Positions 18,378 through 27,859 of a DNA stretch of 64,000 nucleotides are shown in pieces. The position numbers and the translations under genes are program-made. Origin of the DNA: Fidelibacterota bacterium. Lineage in GTDB: Bacteria > Fidelibacterota > UBA8477 > JABMPR01. Position 1 is the stretch's first letter. Each line of letters opens with the position of its first letter. The notes under the pieces were generated by a model. That model was not told the DNA's origin, ran no database searches, and saw nothing but the letters and a program-made list of their open reading frames with translations. Where the stretch lies: NCBI GenBank assembly GCA_018650445.1, contig JABIFX010000023.1:37347-101346 (forward strand). Direction: 5' to 3'.

Positions 18378-19472
18378 ATGACAATAAAGCCCTATCATTT
18401 CCTTAGTCTACTGTTACTGGCAATAATGCTGGTAGCCTGTTATCATCAATCAGTTTTACCAGAGGCATCTCCTGCGATTTCAACTGAGCAGATGTCTACC
18501 GATAGCACATCCTCATCAAAAGAATCGCCCTTCGTGAAACGTACTTTCTCACCCTACCTCGGTGAGCAATGGATCGGGAAAGCAATCTCTTATGGCTGTT
18601 ATCGTAAGGGTCAGGCTCCTGGCGTTAAGGATCCAAGTGAAGCTGAGATTCTTGAAGACCTCAACATCCTCAAAGAACACTGGAATCTCATTCGAGTTTA
18701 TGGAGCTGATGATGCAGCGGAGCGTGTGTTGAAAGTGATACACGAGAATCAGCTGCCTATCAGGCTTATGCTAGGTATCTGGCTTGAGAATGAAACAAAA
18801 CGTCCTGAGCGCAAAGCAGAGAACCTTGAACAGATCAACCGGGGCATTGCATTGGCCAACCAATATCCCGTTGAAGTGATCGCTATTAATGTAGGCAATG
18901 AGTCCCAAGTGGAGTGGTCCTGGCATCATATGGAAATGGATGTTTTGATTCAATATATCCGCATGGTCCGCCAGAATACCAAACAGCCCATCACCACATC
19001 AGACGATTATAATTTCTGGAACAAACCAAAGAGTCAAACCGTGTCTGATGAAATTGATTTTATCGCGCTCCATGCCTATGCCCTCTGGAATGGTCAGCTA
19101 TTGGATTATGCAATGACCTGGACTGATAGCGTATTTAAGGACATCAAATCCAGACATCCCCATCAGGATATTGCCCTCACAGAGACAGGTTGGGCCACTA
19201 CCTATAATCCAACCAAAATGGGACCTGGCGAGCAGGGCTCATTGATCAAAGGAAAAGTCGGCGTCGCCGAACAACAACAATTCATTACGGAATTTTGGGT
19301 CTGGGCTGAAGCCAACAAGGTCACAACCTTCCTCTTTGAGGCTTTTGATGAGCCCTGGAAAGGTGGCGGTGAGCAATCCGGCCCAGACGAAGTAGAAAAA
19401 CATTGGGGCATCTTTTATGAAGATCGCAGCCCCAAACAATCTTTTATCAATTATCTCGCTGAAGGCGAGTAA
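18378..19472 (+). CDS. GH17-type beta-1,3-glucanase lipoprotein
   Basis: The 364-residue protein begins with a lipoprotein signal ('IMLVAC', C21). It then shows a GH17-like TIM barrel: 'ISYGCYRKGQAPG' at strand 1, 'NLIRVYGADDAAERVL', acid/base 'INVGNES' (E175) and nucleophile 'ALTETGWAT' (E269), with 'FLFEAFDEPWKG' at the last strand. Bacterial GH17 enzymes act on beta-1,3-glucan, as exo- or endo-glucanases or as transglucosidases. It is encoded 11 bases after the GH3 gene. As a lipoprotein it would trim oligosaccharides in the periplasm or at the outer membrane. Confidence 0.85.
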   Translation: MTIKPYHFLSLLLLAIMLVACYHQSVLPEASPAISTEQMSTDSTSSSKESPFVKRTFSPYLGEQWIGKAISYGCYRKGQAPGVKDPSEAEILEDLNILKEHWNLIRVYGADDAAERVLKVIHENQLPIRLMLGIWLENETKRPERKAENLEQINRGIALANQYPVEVIAINVGNESQVEWSWHHMEMDVLIQYIRMVRQNTKQPITTSDDYNFWNKPKSQTVSDEIDFIALHAYALWNGQLLDYAMTWTDSVFKDIKSRHPHQDIALTETGWATTYNPTKMGPGEQGSLIKGKVGVAEQQQFITEFWVWAEANKVTTFLFEAFDEPWKGGGEQSGPDEVEKHWGIFYEDRSPKQSFINYLAEGE

Positions 19473-19584
19473 AAATCAGAATATCCATTGCGAGGCAATG
19501 ATCTACAATCTCCAGGAAGGGAGTGTAAGACACATTGGGTAACAAGCGATATTTAAGGTTAACAAACACAATAATGGAGAAAAC
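19473..19584 (+). promoter_or_regulatory. Spacer with small hairpin before the scaffold gene
   Basis: This is the largest gap in the plus-strand glucan series. It contains a 6-bp hairpin, CATTGC at 19486-19491 and GCAATG at 19495-19500, with a three-base loop and no T-tract. It could mark an RNA processing point or an internal promoter region, letting the scaffold gene be expressed at its own level. No clear promoter motif is visible. Confidence 0.25.
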
Positions 19585-22500
19585 ATGAAACATGAAATGA
19601 TCCAAAAAATCGTTTTAGCTTGCTTGATATCCATGGTCAGCGTGGGCTTTGCCCAGGTCGCTCCCATTGATTTTGAGACAGAAGGCAACGGTGCCGATTG
19701 GAGCTGGACTCCTTTTGAAAATGATTCTAACCCCCCTGTAGGCATTGTAGCGAACCCAGATCAAACGGGAATCAATACTTCAGCCACTGTGGCTTCTTTT
19801 ACGGCCCTGACCACAGGACAACCCTGGGCTGGCTTTGAATCCCTACATGGTGCAGGTATTGGACCCTTCAGTTTTGATGTGACCAATAGCACTGTTAAGG
19901 TCATGGTCTATAAATCCGTCATCAGTGATGTCGGTGTCAAATTTGCCGAGGCCAGTGGTGAAGCTCAACCTGAGGTGAAGGTTGCCAATACCGTTATCGA
20001 CCAGTGGGAAGAACTGACCTTTGATCTTTCAGGTAGCATAGGTGCTGGAATTACCGGTATCGTTGATCAGATCATCATTTTCCCTGACTTCGATCTCGCA
20101 GGTCGTACGACTGATAATACGGTCTACATTGATAATGTCACCTTTAGTGGTGAAGAACTCCCACCAGGACCAGCAGCACACGCTCCAGTACCTACAGCAC
20201 CAGCAGATGATGTCATCTCTGTCTTTAGTGACAGCTATGAGAACATCGCTGGAACCAACTTCTACCCAGGTTGGGGTCAGGCGACTGTTGCATCAGAAGT
20301 CTTGATTGAGGGCAATAATACATTGCTTTATTCTGGATTGAATTACCAGGGAATCGAATTGGGCAGTGCCCAGGATCTGACTGGAATGGAAAACCTTCAC
20401 GTTGATTTCTGGAGTGAAAATGCCACCGCTTTGCAGGTTTTCCTCATCAGCCAATCCTCTGGAGAACAACCTTACACTTTTACCGTAACCAATGATGCCT
20501 GGGTAAGTGTAGATATTCCCCTCACCACATACTCAGACCTCGGTCTGGCACTCACCGATATCCACCAACTGAAATTCGTGGGTGATGGCGATGTCTATCT
20601 GGACAATCTTTATTTTCTTGGTGAGGTAATAGTTGTCGAGGAAGGACCCAACGCCCCTATCGATTTTGAAGTTGATGGCTATGGTGCAGAGTGGACCTGG
20701 ACAGCTTTTGAGAATGATTCCAATCCCCCATTGACTATTGTGGCTAATCCCAGCGCAACAGGATTGAATGTTTCAGATTCCGTCGCTTCCTTTACGACTC
20801 TGACAACAGGTCAACCCTGGGCCGGTGTTGAATCACAACATGGTGCAGATATTGGTACTTTCAACCTGGACGCCAGCAATAGCATGGTCAAGATCATGGT
20901 CTACAAGCCTGTGATCAGTGATGTTGGAATCAAATTTTCCAAACCTGATGGCTGGTCAATGGGCGAACTTAAAGTTGCCAATACCGTCATCAATGAGTGG
21001 GAAGAACTTACCTTCGACTTTTCAAGTCAAATGCAGGAAGGTTATGATCAGATCGTTGTATTTCCAGATTTTGACCTGGCTGGAAGAGCAGCAGACAATA
21101 CCTGTTATTTCGATAACATCACATTTTCTGAGCAGGAACTCCTCCCAGGACCTACAGCACCTGCTCCAGTACCAACTGCAGCTGCAGCTGATGTGAGCTC
21201 AATCTTCAGTGATACTTATACCAATATCGCCGGAACCAACTTCTATCCAGGCTGGGGTCAAGCAACGATTGTGACTGAAGTACTGATTGAAGGCAATAAT
21301 ACCCTTCTATATTCAGGTCTGGACTACCAGGGCATCGAATTGGGTGCTCCCCAGGATGTATCCGGCATGGAATCACTCCATCTTGATTTCTGGAGTGCTA
21401 ACTCTACTGCTCTGGAAGTATTCCTGATTAGCCAGACCACAGGCGAACGTACCTATGCTCTGACTGTGACCAATGATAGCTGGGTAAGTGTTGATATCCC
21501 CCTGAGTGCCTATACGGATCAAGGTCTAGCCACCACTGATGTCTTCCAGCTCAAGATTGTTGGTAATGGCGATGTTTATCTGGATAACCTGTACTTCGAA
21601 GGTGAAGTAATTGTCATTACTGAGCCAACTGTCGCTGCACCTACACCTGTCTTTGATGCTGCAGATGTGGTTTCCCTATTCAGTAATGCTTACACCGATG
21701 TGTTGGTGGATACCTGGTCAGCCGATTGGGATGTTGCTGATGTCGCTGATCTCCAGATTGCTGGAGATGATGTAAAACTCTATACTGGTCTGAGCTATGC
21801 TGGCATAGAAGCAGGATCACAACCTATAGATGCCTCTGCAATGAACCATTTCCATATGGATATCTGGACCCCGGATCCAACTACTGATCCAGCTGCATTC
21901 CGAGTGAAATTAGTAGATTTTGGCCCTGATGGTGCATATGATGGTGGTGATGACGCAGAACATGAACTGACCTTTGTGGCTCCACTGCTCATGACCGGCA
22001 GTTGGGTAGGTATTGATGTTCCCATGAGTGCGTTTGTCGGATTGACAACACAATCCAATATTGCTCAAATTATCATCTCAGGTGATCCTAACACCATCTA
22101 CATGGACAACATGTATTTCTACTCTGCTCCTATTATACCGACTGAACCTGAATCTGCAGCTCCAACACCTACAGCGGATGCAGTAAATGTCATCTCTCTA
22201 TTCAGCAATGCCTATACTGATGTCACTGTAGACACCTGGTCAGCTGATTGGGATGCAGCAGATGTGGCTGATATCCAAATTGTTGGGGATGATGTCAAAC
22301 TGTATACCAATCTCAGCTTTGCCGGGATTGAGTTTACCTCCCAGACGGTCGATGCCACAAATATGACCCATTTTCATATGGATATCTGGACACCTGATCC
22401 AACTGTTGATCCAGCTGTCTTTAAGGTGAAGTTGGTTGACTTTGGTGCTGATGGTGCCTGGAGTGGTGGCGATGATGTTGAGCATGAATTAACATTCAAT

Positions 22501-22959
22501 GCTGCAGCTACCCCAGCACTTGTAACAGGTAGCTGGATCAGTTTCGACATACCACTTGCTGACTTCGCTGGAATGACGACAAGGGGCCATCTAGCCCAGA
22601 TGATCATCTCTGGTGATCCCAATACAGTCTATGTTGACAATATCTATTTCTATTCAAATACAACTGGTGTAGAGGATAAGACAAATCTAACGCCCAGCAC
22701 CTTTGTGCTTGAACAGAATTTCCCCAATCCTTTTAACCCTTCAACATCCATCCGTTTCAGTCTGATTGAATCCGCGCATGTAGTCCTGAGTATCTATAAC
22801 ATAAATGGACAGCAAGTCGCCACCGTGGTGAATGAAACAATGGGTTTGGGAAGCCATGTGGTATCATTTGATGCTAGTGGTTTAGCAACCGGTAGCTATT
22901 TCTATTCATTATCGGCAGGTAGTAATACTGCTGTCAAGAAGATGCTGCTGCTGAAATAG
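19585..22959 (+). CDS. Secreted six-module glucan-binding scaffold with C-terminal sorting domain
   Basis: The 1124-residue protein has a signal peptide ('SMVSVGFAQV', cleavage near residue 24) and six binding modules in the order A-B-A-B-C-C. Type A begins 'APIDFE' (about 25-190 and 356-520). Type B carries 'TNFYPGWGQAT' (about 198-350 and 522-680). Type C matches the modules of the lipoprotein encoded at 4141-7215 (about 680-850 and 852-1025). A sorting domain follows (about 1035-1124, 'LEQNFPNPFNPSTSIRFSL' to 'KKMLLLK'). No catalytic residues or hydrolase fold are seen. The A-B pair looks duplicated as a unit. It probably lies on the cell surface or is released to bind beta-glucan and present it to the GH16, GH17 and GH30 enzymes. 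The type-IX-like route is inferred from the tail. Confidence 0.85.
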   Translation: MKHEMIQKIVLACLISMVSVGFAQVAPIDFETEGNGADWSWTPFENDSNPPVGIVANPDQTGINTSATVASFTALTTGQPWAGFESLHGAGIGPFSFDVTNSTVKVMVYKSVISDVGVKFAEASGEAQPEVKVANTVIDQWEELTFDLSGSIGAGITGIVDQIIIFPDFDLAGRTTDNTVYIDNVTFSGEELPPGPAAHAPVPTAPADDVISVFSDSYENIAGTNFYPGWGQATVASEVLIEGNNTLLYSGLNYQGIELGSAQDLTGMENLHVDFWSENATALQVFLISQSSGEQPYTFTVTNDAWVSVDIPLTTYSDLGLALTDIHQLKFVGDGDVYLDNLYFLGEVIVVEEGPNAPIDFEVDGYGAEWTWTAFENDSNPPLTIVANPSATGLNVSDSVASFTTLTTGQPWAGVESQHGADIGTFNLDASNSMVKIMVYKPVISDVGIKFSKPDGWSMGELKVANTVINEWEELTFDFSSQMQEGYDQIVVFPDFDLAGRAADNTCYFDNITFSEQELLPGPTAPAPVPTAAAADVSSIFSDTYTNIAGTNFYPGWGQATIVTEVLIEGNNTLLYSGLDYQGIELGAPQDVSGMESLHLDFWSANSTALEVFLISQTTGERTYALTVTNDSWVSVDIPLSAYTDQGLATTDVFQLKIVGNGDVYLDNLYFEGEVIVITEPTVAAPTPVFDAADVVSLFSNAYTDVLVDTWSADWDVADVADLQIAGDDVKLYTGLSYAGIEAGSQPIDASAMNHFHMDIWTPDPTTDPAAFRVKLVDFGPDGAYDGGDDAEHELTFVAPLLMTGSWVGIDVPMSAFVGLTTQSNIAQIIISGDPNTIYMDNMYFYSAPIIPTEPESAAPTPTADAVNVISLFSNAYTDVTVDTWSADWDAADVADIQIVGDDVKLYTNLSFAGIEFTSQTVDATNMTHFHMDIWTPDPTVDPAVFKVKLVDFGADGAWSGGDDVEHELTFNAAATPALVTGSWISFDIPLADFAGMTTRGHLAQMIISGDPNTVYVDNIYFYSNTTGVEDKTNLTPSTFVLEQNFPNPFNPSTSIRFSLIESAHVVLSIYNINGQQVATVVNETMGLGSHVVSFDASGLATGSYFYSLSAGSNTAVKKMLLLK

Positions 22960-22978
22960 TAAGCTGTACATTAATTGT

Positions 22979-23012
22979 CTCATTGAAATAACTTTATTGT
23001 GATTTCAATGAG
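22979..23012 (+). repeat. Inverted repeat after the scaffold gene
   Basis: CTCATTGAAAT at 22979-22989 pairs perfectly with ATTTCAATGAG at 23002-23012 over a 12-base loop. There is no T-tract directly after it, so alone it is not a standard terminator. It may protect the 3' end of the long transcript, upstream of the terminator at 23025. Confidence 0.6.
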
Positions 23013-23024
23013 ATAAAGTGATTA

Positions 23025-23062
23025 AAGCCTCAAGTAATCGTCGCATTATTTGGGGCTTTTTT
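23025..23062 (+). terminator. Rho-independent terminator of the glucan operon
   Basis: AAGCCTCAA at 23025-23033 pairs with TTGGGGCTT ending near 23058 (one G-T pair), followed by a run of T to 23062. It lies after the scaffold gene and before the ribosome site of the next gene, so it separates the two transcripts. It also shows that the ATG at 23018 is unlikely to be a start codon. Confidence 0.65.
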
Positions 23063-23089
23063 CAGATTAAGTTAATACGGGAGTCAAAA

Positions 23090-26026
23090 TTGAAATGTAA
23101 ACTGGCAATGATCTTATTCACAACCCTAAGCTTGAATGGGCTACAGGCTCAGGTTGGCGAACTCATCTGGGAAGAAAATTTTGATCATCTGGATAATTGG
23201 ACTCCATCAATTGGAAATGGTGCCTGGGGTTGGGGAAATGGTGAGCTGGAATTTTATCAAAGTCAAAATGTCGAGGTTTCAGAAATACCTGATGAAGCTG
23301 GAAATATGGCCTTGCGCATTACTGCACGAGCAGAAAGTGGGTCTTGGATCGTCGATCAATGGGGAAATCCCCTCAGCTACACATCAGGAAAGGTTACCAG
23401 TAAATCAAAGGTGGCAGTACAGTATGGTTTAATTGAAACACGTGTCAAATTACCCAACCTTAATTTGGGTGGATGGCCAGCAATCTGGTTATTGGGCGAG
23501 TCAAATTATGGCTGGCCTTATAATGGCGAAATGGACATCGTCGAGATGGGTTCTTCCCAGGGTTTTCGTGATCTGCATGATGGCCACAATGGGGGAAATG
23601 GTCTGAATAATTCCAATGTGAATCAGGTGACAGGAGCCAATGCTATTTTCCATGCAGAATATGCCATTAATCCTGATAATCCCTTAGGCGCAGCAAGTAT
23701 ATCATGGGATCCCGATGATGAGTACTGTCGACCCTATTACAATTATGATGATCCGCTGGTGGAAAGATTTGTCATCTATCGTTCCTACTGGGATCAGGAC
23801 AGCCTTCGATTCACAGTAGTTGATGAAGGTATTGAATATGACTTATTTGCGTACGCATTCCCCCTGGATAGCCTCTCCTCTGAATTTCAGCAACCCTTCT
23901 ATTTTATTGCGAACCTGGCTATTGGTGGCGCTTATACAGATGCTTATAATCTAGGTGATCTAGGCAGTGGTCTACCCATTTCAATGCCCCTGCCTGCTGA
24001 GATGTACGTTGATTACATAAGGGTGTATGAATGGAACGGCCAGGGAGAGGTCAGACTCGGTCCTCCCTTCCCTGAAAGTGGTTCCTTTGGAATATTCACT
24101 GATGAAACCGGAACCAATGGTGGCCTGGAACCTGGAGTGTCTTCAGAAATTTTTGTCTGGGAAAACACATTAAATGAAGTGTCCATCGCTCCTTATGAAG
24201 GCGAGAATGGACTATCCTGGCAAACCACGGGAGAAGGTTGGTTCGGTGCTGGCATTATGTCTATCCAACCTTTGAACATGATTAATTTTGGAGAGGGTCA
24301 TTTAAATTTCAGGATCCAGATTCCAGCCAATATTTCCTTTAAAATCGGAATTATTGATGGCTGGGATAATCAAAATTATTTGGAGTTTCCTGCGAATACA
24401 ACAAGCTACGGCCTCGTTCGAGACGGGCAATGGGGACAAGCATCCATTCCCATTAGCGAACTCAGAGGAAGTTTTATCGATTTACGGATGTTGAGTTATG
24501 CCTTTGTCATCCTCGAGGAAAGCGGTGGAGCCTGTGAATTTGCCCTGGATGATATTTATTGGGATGGTGGTGGTATTCCTAACGCCCCCCTGGCCTATGC
24601 TGGCCTAAATCAAATAGTTGAAGATCTGGATGGGAATGGAAGCGAAGCAGTCACTCTGGATGGCTCAGCCAGTTCAGATCCAGATGGTACCATTGATAGC
24701 TATCAATGGACCGTTGCTGACACCCTTCTGGCAAGTGGAGTCAGCCCTACTGTGAATCTTGAATTAGGTGAACATCACATCACCCTCACCGTGACTGACG
24801 ATCTTGGGAATAGTGCTTCAGACATAGTTCAAATTACAGTTCTGGATAATTATCTGCCCCTAGCCCACGCTGGTTCAGATCAAACCCTGATTGATTCGAA
24901 TAACGACGGACATGAGACCGTGGCGCTGGACGGGACTGCAAGTACGGATTCGGATGGTAGTGTCGTCGCATACTCATGGTCTGAAAATGGTAATGTAATT
25001 GCCACAGGTGAGCAGGTTTCCCTAGAACTGGCCCTGGGTGTCCATGTCATCACGCTGACTGTGACTGACAACGACGGTGGTGTTGGAACGGATGCCTTAA
25101 CCATTCGCGTGAATCCGAATTTTTCCGTATCAGCTCCTGCCATTTACTTCACTCATTCTGCTCCCTCCATAGATGAAATAATTGAGCCGACCTGGCTTTA
25201 TACACCAGGCATGGAGATCAACAATGTGACTGTTGGATCCCGGACTGCAGATTTTGATGCACAGTGGCGAGCACTGTATGACTTCACCAATCTGTATATT
25301 CTAGTTGAAGTGAATGATCACACACTCGTCAATGATTCAAACAATGAGTGGTACAATGATGATTGTGTCGAAATATTTATTGATGGTGATAATAGTAGTG
25401 GCAGCATGTATGACGGAGTAAATGATTTTCAGTTTGGTTTTCGATGGGCAGATGAAGAGATAAAAATTGGCAACAATTCAGCCAATAACATGACTGGAAT
25501 GAACGTCATTCATTACGCTACTGATGTTGGACACAATTTAGAGCTCAGCATCCCCTGGAATACCATCGGTGTCACACCCAGCGAAGGATACGTAATCGGT
25601 TTTGATGTTGCGGTTGATGATGATGACAATGGCGGGACCAGGGAGTGCGCCATCGCTTCAATTTTCACTGCTGACAATGCCTGGCATAATCCAGGCGTCT
25701 TTGGCAACGTGGCACTGATTCAACCCACTGGAATATCCAATGATGGTTCTCACTTAGTGCCGCCATACTTTCAGTTGTCGCAGAATTTTCCAAACCCCTT
25801 TAATCCTCAAACTAGTATTCGTTTCAGTCTGGTAGAAACTGAACGTGTTGACCTCAGCATTTATAACATTCGAGGGCAAGTTGTTGCCAATTTGGTCGAT
25901 TGTGTAATGCATGCAGGCGAACACACGATTGCCTTTGATGGCTCTGATTTAGCCTCAGGGAGCTATTTCTACTCTATCTCTACAGGCTCTCGAACGGCTG
26001 TGAGGAAGATGTTGTTAATTAAATAG
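23090..26026 (+). CDS. Secreted multimodular GH16 laminarinase (GH16, binding module, 2 PKD, CBM9-like, sorting tail)
   Basis: I choose the TTG at 23090, six bases after GGGAG, giving a clean signal peptide ('LFTTLSLNGLQAQ'). The ATG at 23018 lies within terminator sequence. The 978-residue product has a GH16 domain (about 25-325) with 'GEMDIVEMG' (E147 nucleophile, E152 acid/base). A beta-sandwich module follows (about 328-497), then two PKD domains (about 500-585 and 587-673, each with 'VTLDGSASSDPDG' or a variant). A CBM9-like domain comes next (about 683-877, 'DCVEIFIDGDN'), and finally a sorting domain ('NFPNPFNPQTSIRFSL' to 'RKMLLIK'). It is an exported endo-beta-1,3-glucanase or beta-1,3(4)-glucanase for initial attack on polymer. 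It lies behind a terminator, so it is likely transcribed separately. Confidence 0.88.
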   Translation: MKCKLAMILFTTLSLNGLQAQVGELIWEENFDHLDNWTPSIGNGAWGWGNGELEFYQSQNVEVSEIPDEAGNMALRITARAESGSWIVDQWGNPLSYTSGKVTSKSKVAVQYGLIETRVKLPNLNLGGWPAIWLLGESNYGWPYNGEMDIVEMGSSQGFRDLHDGHNGGNGLNNSNVNQVTGANAIFHAEYAINPDNPLGAASISWDPDDEYCRPYYNYDDPLVERFVIYRSYWDQDSLRFTVVDEGIEYDLFAYAFPLDSLSSEFQQPFYFIANLAIGGAYTDAYNLGDLGSGLPISMPLPAEMYVDYIRVYEWNGQGEVRLGPPFPESGSFGIFTDETGTNGGLEPGVSSEIFVWENTLNEVSIAPYEGENGLSWQTTGEGWFGAGIMSIQPLNMINFGEGHLNFRIQIPANISFKIGIIDGWDNQNYLEFPANTTSYGLVRDGQWGQASIPISELRGSFIDLRMLSYAFVILEESGGACEFALDDIYWDGGGIPNAPLAYAGLNQIVEDLDGNGSEAVTLDGSASSDPDGTIDSYQWTVADTLLASGVSPTVNLELGEHHITLTVTDDLGNSASDIVQITVLDNYLPLAHAGSDQTLIDSNNDGHETVALDGTASTDSDGSVVAYSWSENGNVIATGEQVSLELALGVHVITLTVTDNDGGVGTDALTIRVNPNFSVSAPAIYFTHSAPSIDEIIEPTWLYTPGMEINNVTVGSRTADFDAQWRALYDFTNLYILVEVNDHTLVNDSNNEWYNDDCVEIFIDGDNSSGSMYDGVNDFQFGFRWADEEIKIGNNSANNMTGMNVIHYATDVGHNLELSIPWNTIGVTPSEGYVIGFDVAVDDDDNGGTRECAIASIFTADNAWHNPGVFGNVALIQPTGISNDGSHLVPPYFQLSQNFPNPFNPQTSIRFSLVETERVDLSIYNIRGQVVANLVDCVMHAGEHTIAFDGSDLASGSYFYSISTGSRTAVRKMLLIK

Positions 26027-26074
26027 TTGTGGTTCCTACTCCCTGAAGTGGAACCTATAGTATCCTATAAAAAG

Positions 26075-26100
26075 CAAAAGCCCTCATATGAGGGCTTTTG
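26075..26100. terminator. Bidirectional terminator: 26-bp perfect palindrome between convergent genes
   Basis: CAAAAGCCCTCAT at 26075-26087 is followed directly by its exact reverse complement to 26100. The A-rich and T-rich ends give a GC stem with a T-tract in both directions. It lies between the GH16 gene (plus) and the SSS symporter gene (minus) and can end both transcripts. Confidence 0.85.
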
Positions 26101-26149
26101 TTATTTATGTCAGGCTGTGCTGTTCTTTTTGCAGCTACTCAGCTAAACC

Positions 26150-27781
26150 CTACCAGAAGACTGCATATAAGGCTACCAGAATCACACCAATAATCATGGC
26201 ACTGATGTTAAACACGGGTTCTGTTTGGAAGTATTTTCTGGAAACTGGAATACCCTTGGGATCGCTGGCACCTTTACCTTCAATCTGGCTAACGATGGCA
26301 ATGATAATCATGGTGGCAATCCAGACGATCATCATCTGATGCATCCAGGGCATTGAGGTACCCAGTTTGAGAAGCAAAGCAAGGGGGATAGAAGAAACCG
26401 CGCCCCAGATGGCAGCATTGTTTGTGGATTTCTTATAAAATAGCCCCATCATGAATACACCCAGAATTCCAGGACTCACCAGACCTGTGTATTCCTGTAT
26501 GTATTGAAACATTTCCTTTACGGAACCAAGAGTTGGTGCCACCAGTACTGCGATAACCAATGCAGCCAGAACCGTTAAGCGTCCAACTTTCACTGTGGTT
26601 TTGTCATCAGCATCCTTATTGATGTAGGCACGATAAATATCCATTGTGAAAATAGTTGAGGTTGAATTCAACATGGAAGCCAAAGAGGATACGATAGCAG
26701 CTGATAGAGCAGCCAGTACAAGCCCCTGTAGCCCCGTAGGCACAAATTGACTGATCAGCCAGGGATAGGCCTTATCATAGTTTATACCGCCGCCTGAGCT
26801 GAATGCTTCCTTCACACCAGGAATGGCTGCTGTGCCTTCAGGAGAAGTGAACATCACATAAGCCACGATTCCAGGAATGACTACGATGAGCGGAATGATA
26901 AGCTTCAGAAAGGCTGCAAAAGCGATACCCTTCTGGGCTTCTTTTAAAGATTTAGCTGCAAAGGTTCTCTGGATGATATATTGGTTGAAACCCCAGTAGT
27001 ATAGATTGGCCACCCACATCCCTCCTACCAGGACAGCTATTCCAGGTAGATTGCTAAAACTGGGATGACCTTTCTTGAGAATCATATGAAAGTGATCACC
27101 AGCTACATTGTATATGTGGGATAAGCCATTCAACATGCCACCATCAGGCGTTACATGATTCAAAGCGATGATGGAGGTGATCAGACCACCAACAATCAGA
27201 AGGATGACCTGGATGACATCTGTCCAGGCCACAGCAGACAGTCCACCCCAGATGGAGTAAGCCGCAGCAAAAAAGGCCAGACCTAAGATACCATGCATTA
27301 TGTAATCACCATTCCCTGATCCCAAAATGGTATCAAGTGCCTTGGCACCCAGAAAAAGGACAGAGGTAAGATTTACAAAAATAAATAATCCTATCCAGAA
27401 GACGGCCAGGATGGTTTTGAGGTTCTTACTATAGCGTACTTCAACAAATTGAGGTATGGTGTAAATATTCTTTTCAATAAATATGGGAAGAAAATATTTA
27501 CCTACGATGAGCAAGGTAATGGCTGCCATCCATTCATAGGAGGCGATAGCCAAACCAAGCGAAAATCCCGAGCCAGACATTCCAATAAACTGCTCAGCAG
27601 AAATATTTGCTGCAATCAGAGAGGCTCCAATGGCCCACCAGGGTAAAGATTTACCGGCTAGGAAATAATCCTCAGCATTCTTCTCATGCCCATCCTTGCT
27701 TCTAGAAACCCATAAGCCAACAGAGACTATGAGTATTGCATAGGATGCGAATACCAGATAATCAACGAATGAAAACTCCAT
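26150..27781 (-). CDS. SSS-family sodium:sugar symporter (SGLT-like)
   Basis: The 543-residue membrane protein has about 14 hydrophobic segments and SSS/SGLT features: 'AEDYFLAGKSLPWWAIG' after helix 1, 'SLIAANISAEQFIGMSGSG' in the broken helix, 'AYSIWGGLSAVAWTDVIQ' and 'LAALSAAIVSSLASMLNS'. These match sodium/galactose or sodium/glucose carriers of the Vibrio SGLT type. It is encoded 78 bases after the GH128 gene on the same strand, so the two are probably cotranscribed. Glucose freed in the periplasm by the glucanases is the natural substrate; other sugars cannot be excluded. Confidence 0.88.
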   Translation of the reverse strand: MEFSFVDYLVFASYAILIVSVGLWVSRSKDGHEKNAEDYFLAGKSLPWWAIGASLIAANISAEQFIGMSGSGFSLGLAIASYEWMAAITLLIVGKYFLPIFIEKNIYTIPQFVEVRYSKNLKTILAVFWIGLFIFVNLTSVLFLGAKALDTILGSGNGDYIMHGILGLAFFAAAYSIWGGLSAVAWTDVIQVILLIVGGLITSIIALNHVTPDGGMLNGLSHIYNVAGDHFHMILKKGHPSFSNLPGIAVLVGGMWVANLYYWGFNQYIIQRTFAAKSLKEAQKGIAFAAFLKLIIPLIVVIPGIVAYVMFTSPEGTAAIPGVKEAFSSGGGINYDKAYPWLISQFVPTGLQGLVLAALSAAIVSSLASMLNSTSTIFTMDIYRAYINKDADDKTTVKVGRLTVLAALVIAVLVAPTLGSVKEMFQYIQEYTGLVSPGILGVFMMGLFYKKSTNNAAIWGAVSSIPLALLLKLGTSMPWMHQMMIVWIATMIIIAIVSQIEGKGASDPKGIPVSRKYFQTEPVFNISAMIIGVILVALYAVFW

Positions 27782-27859
27782 GAATTGGTCCTTTTCTTTT
27801 TATGCTTTTCCTTGTCCTGCAAATTTCTCAGGTAATAATTATGTATTTCAATCAAATCC

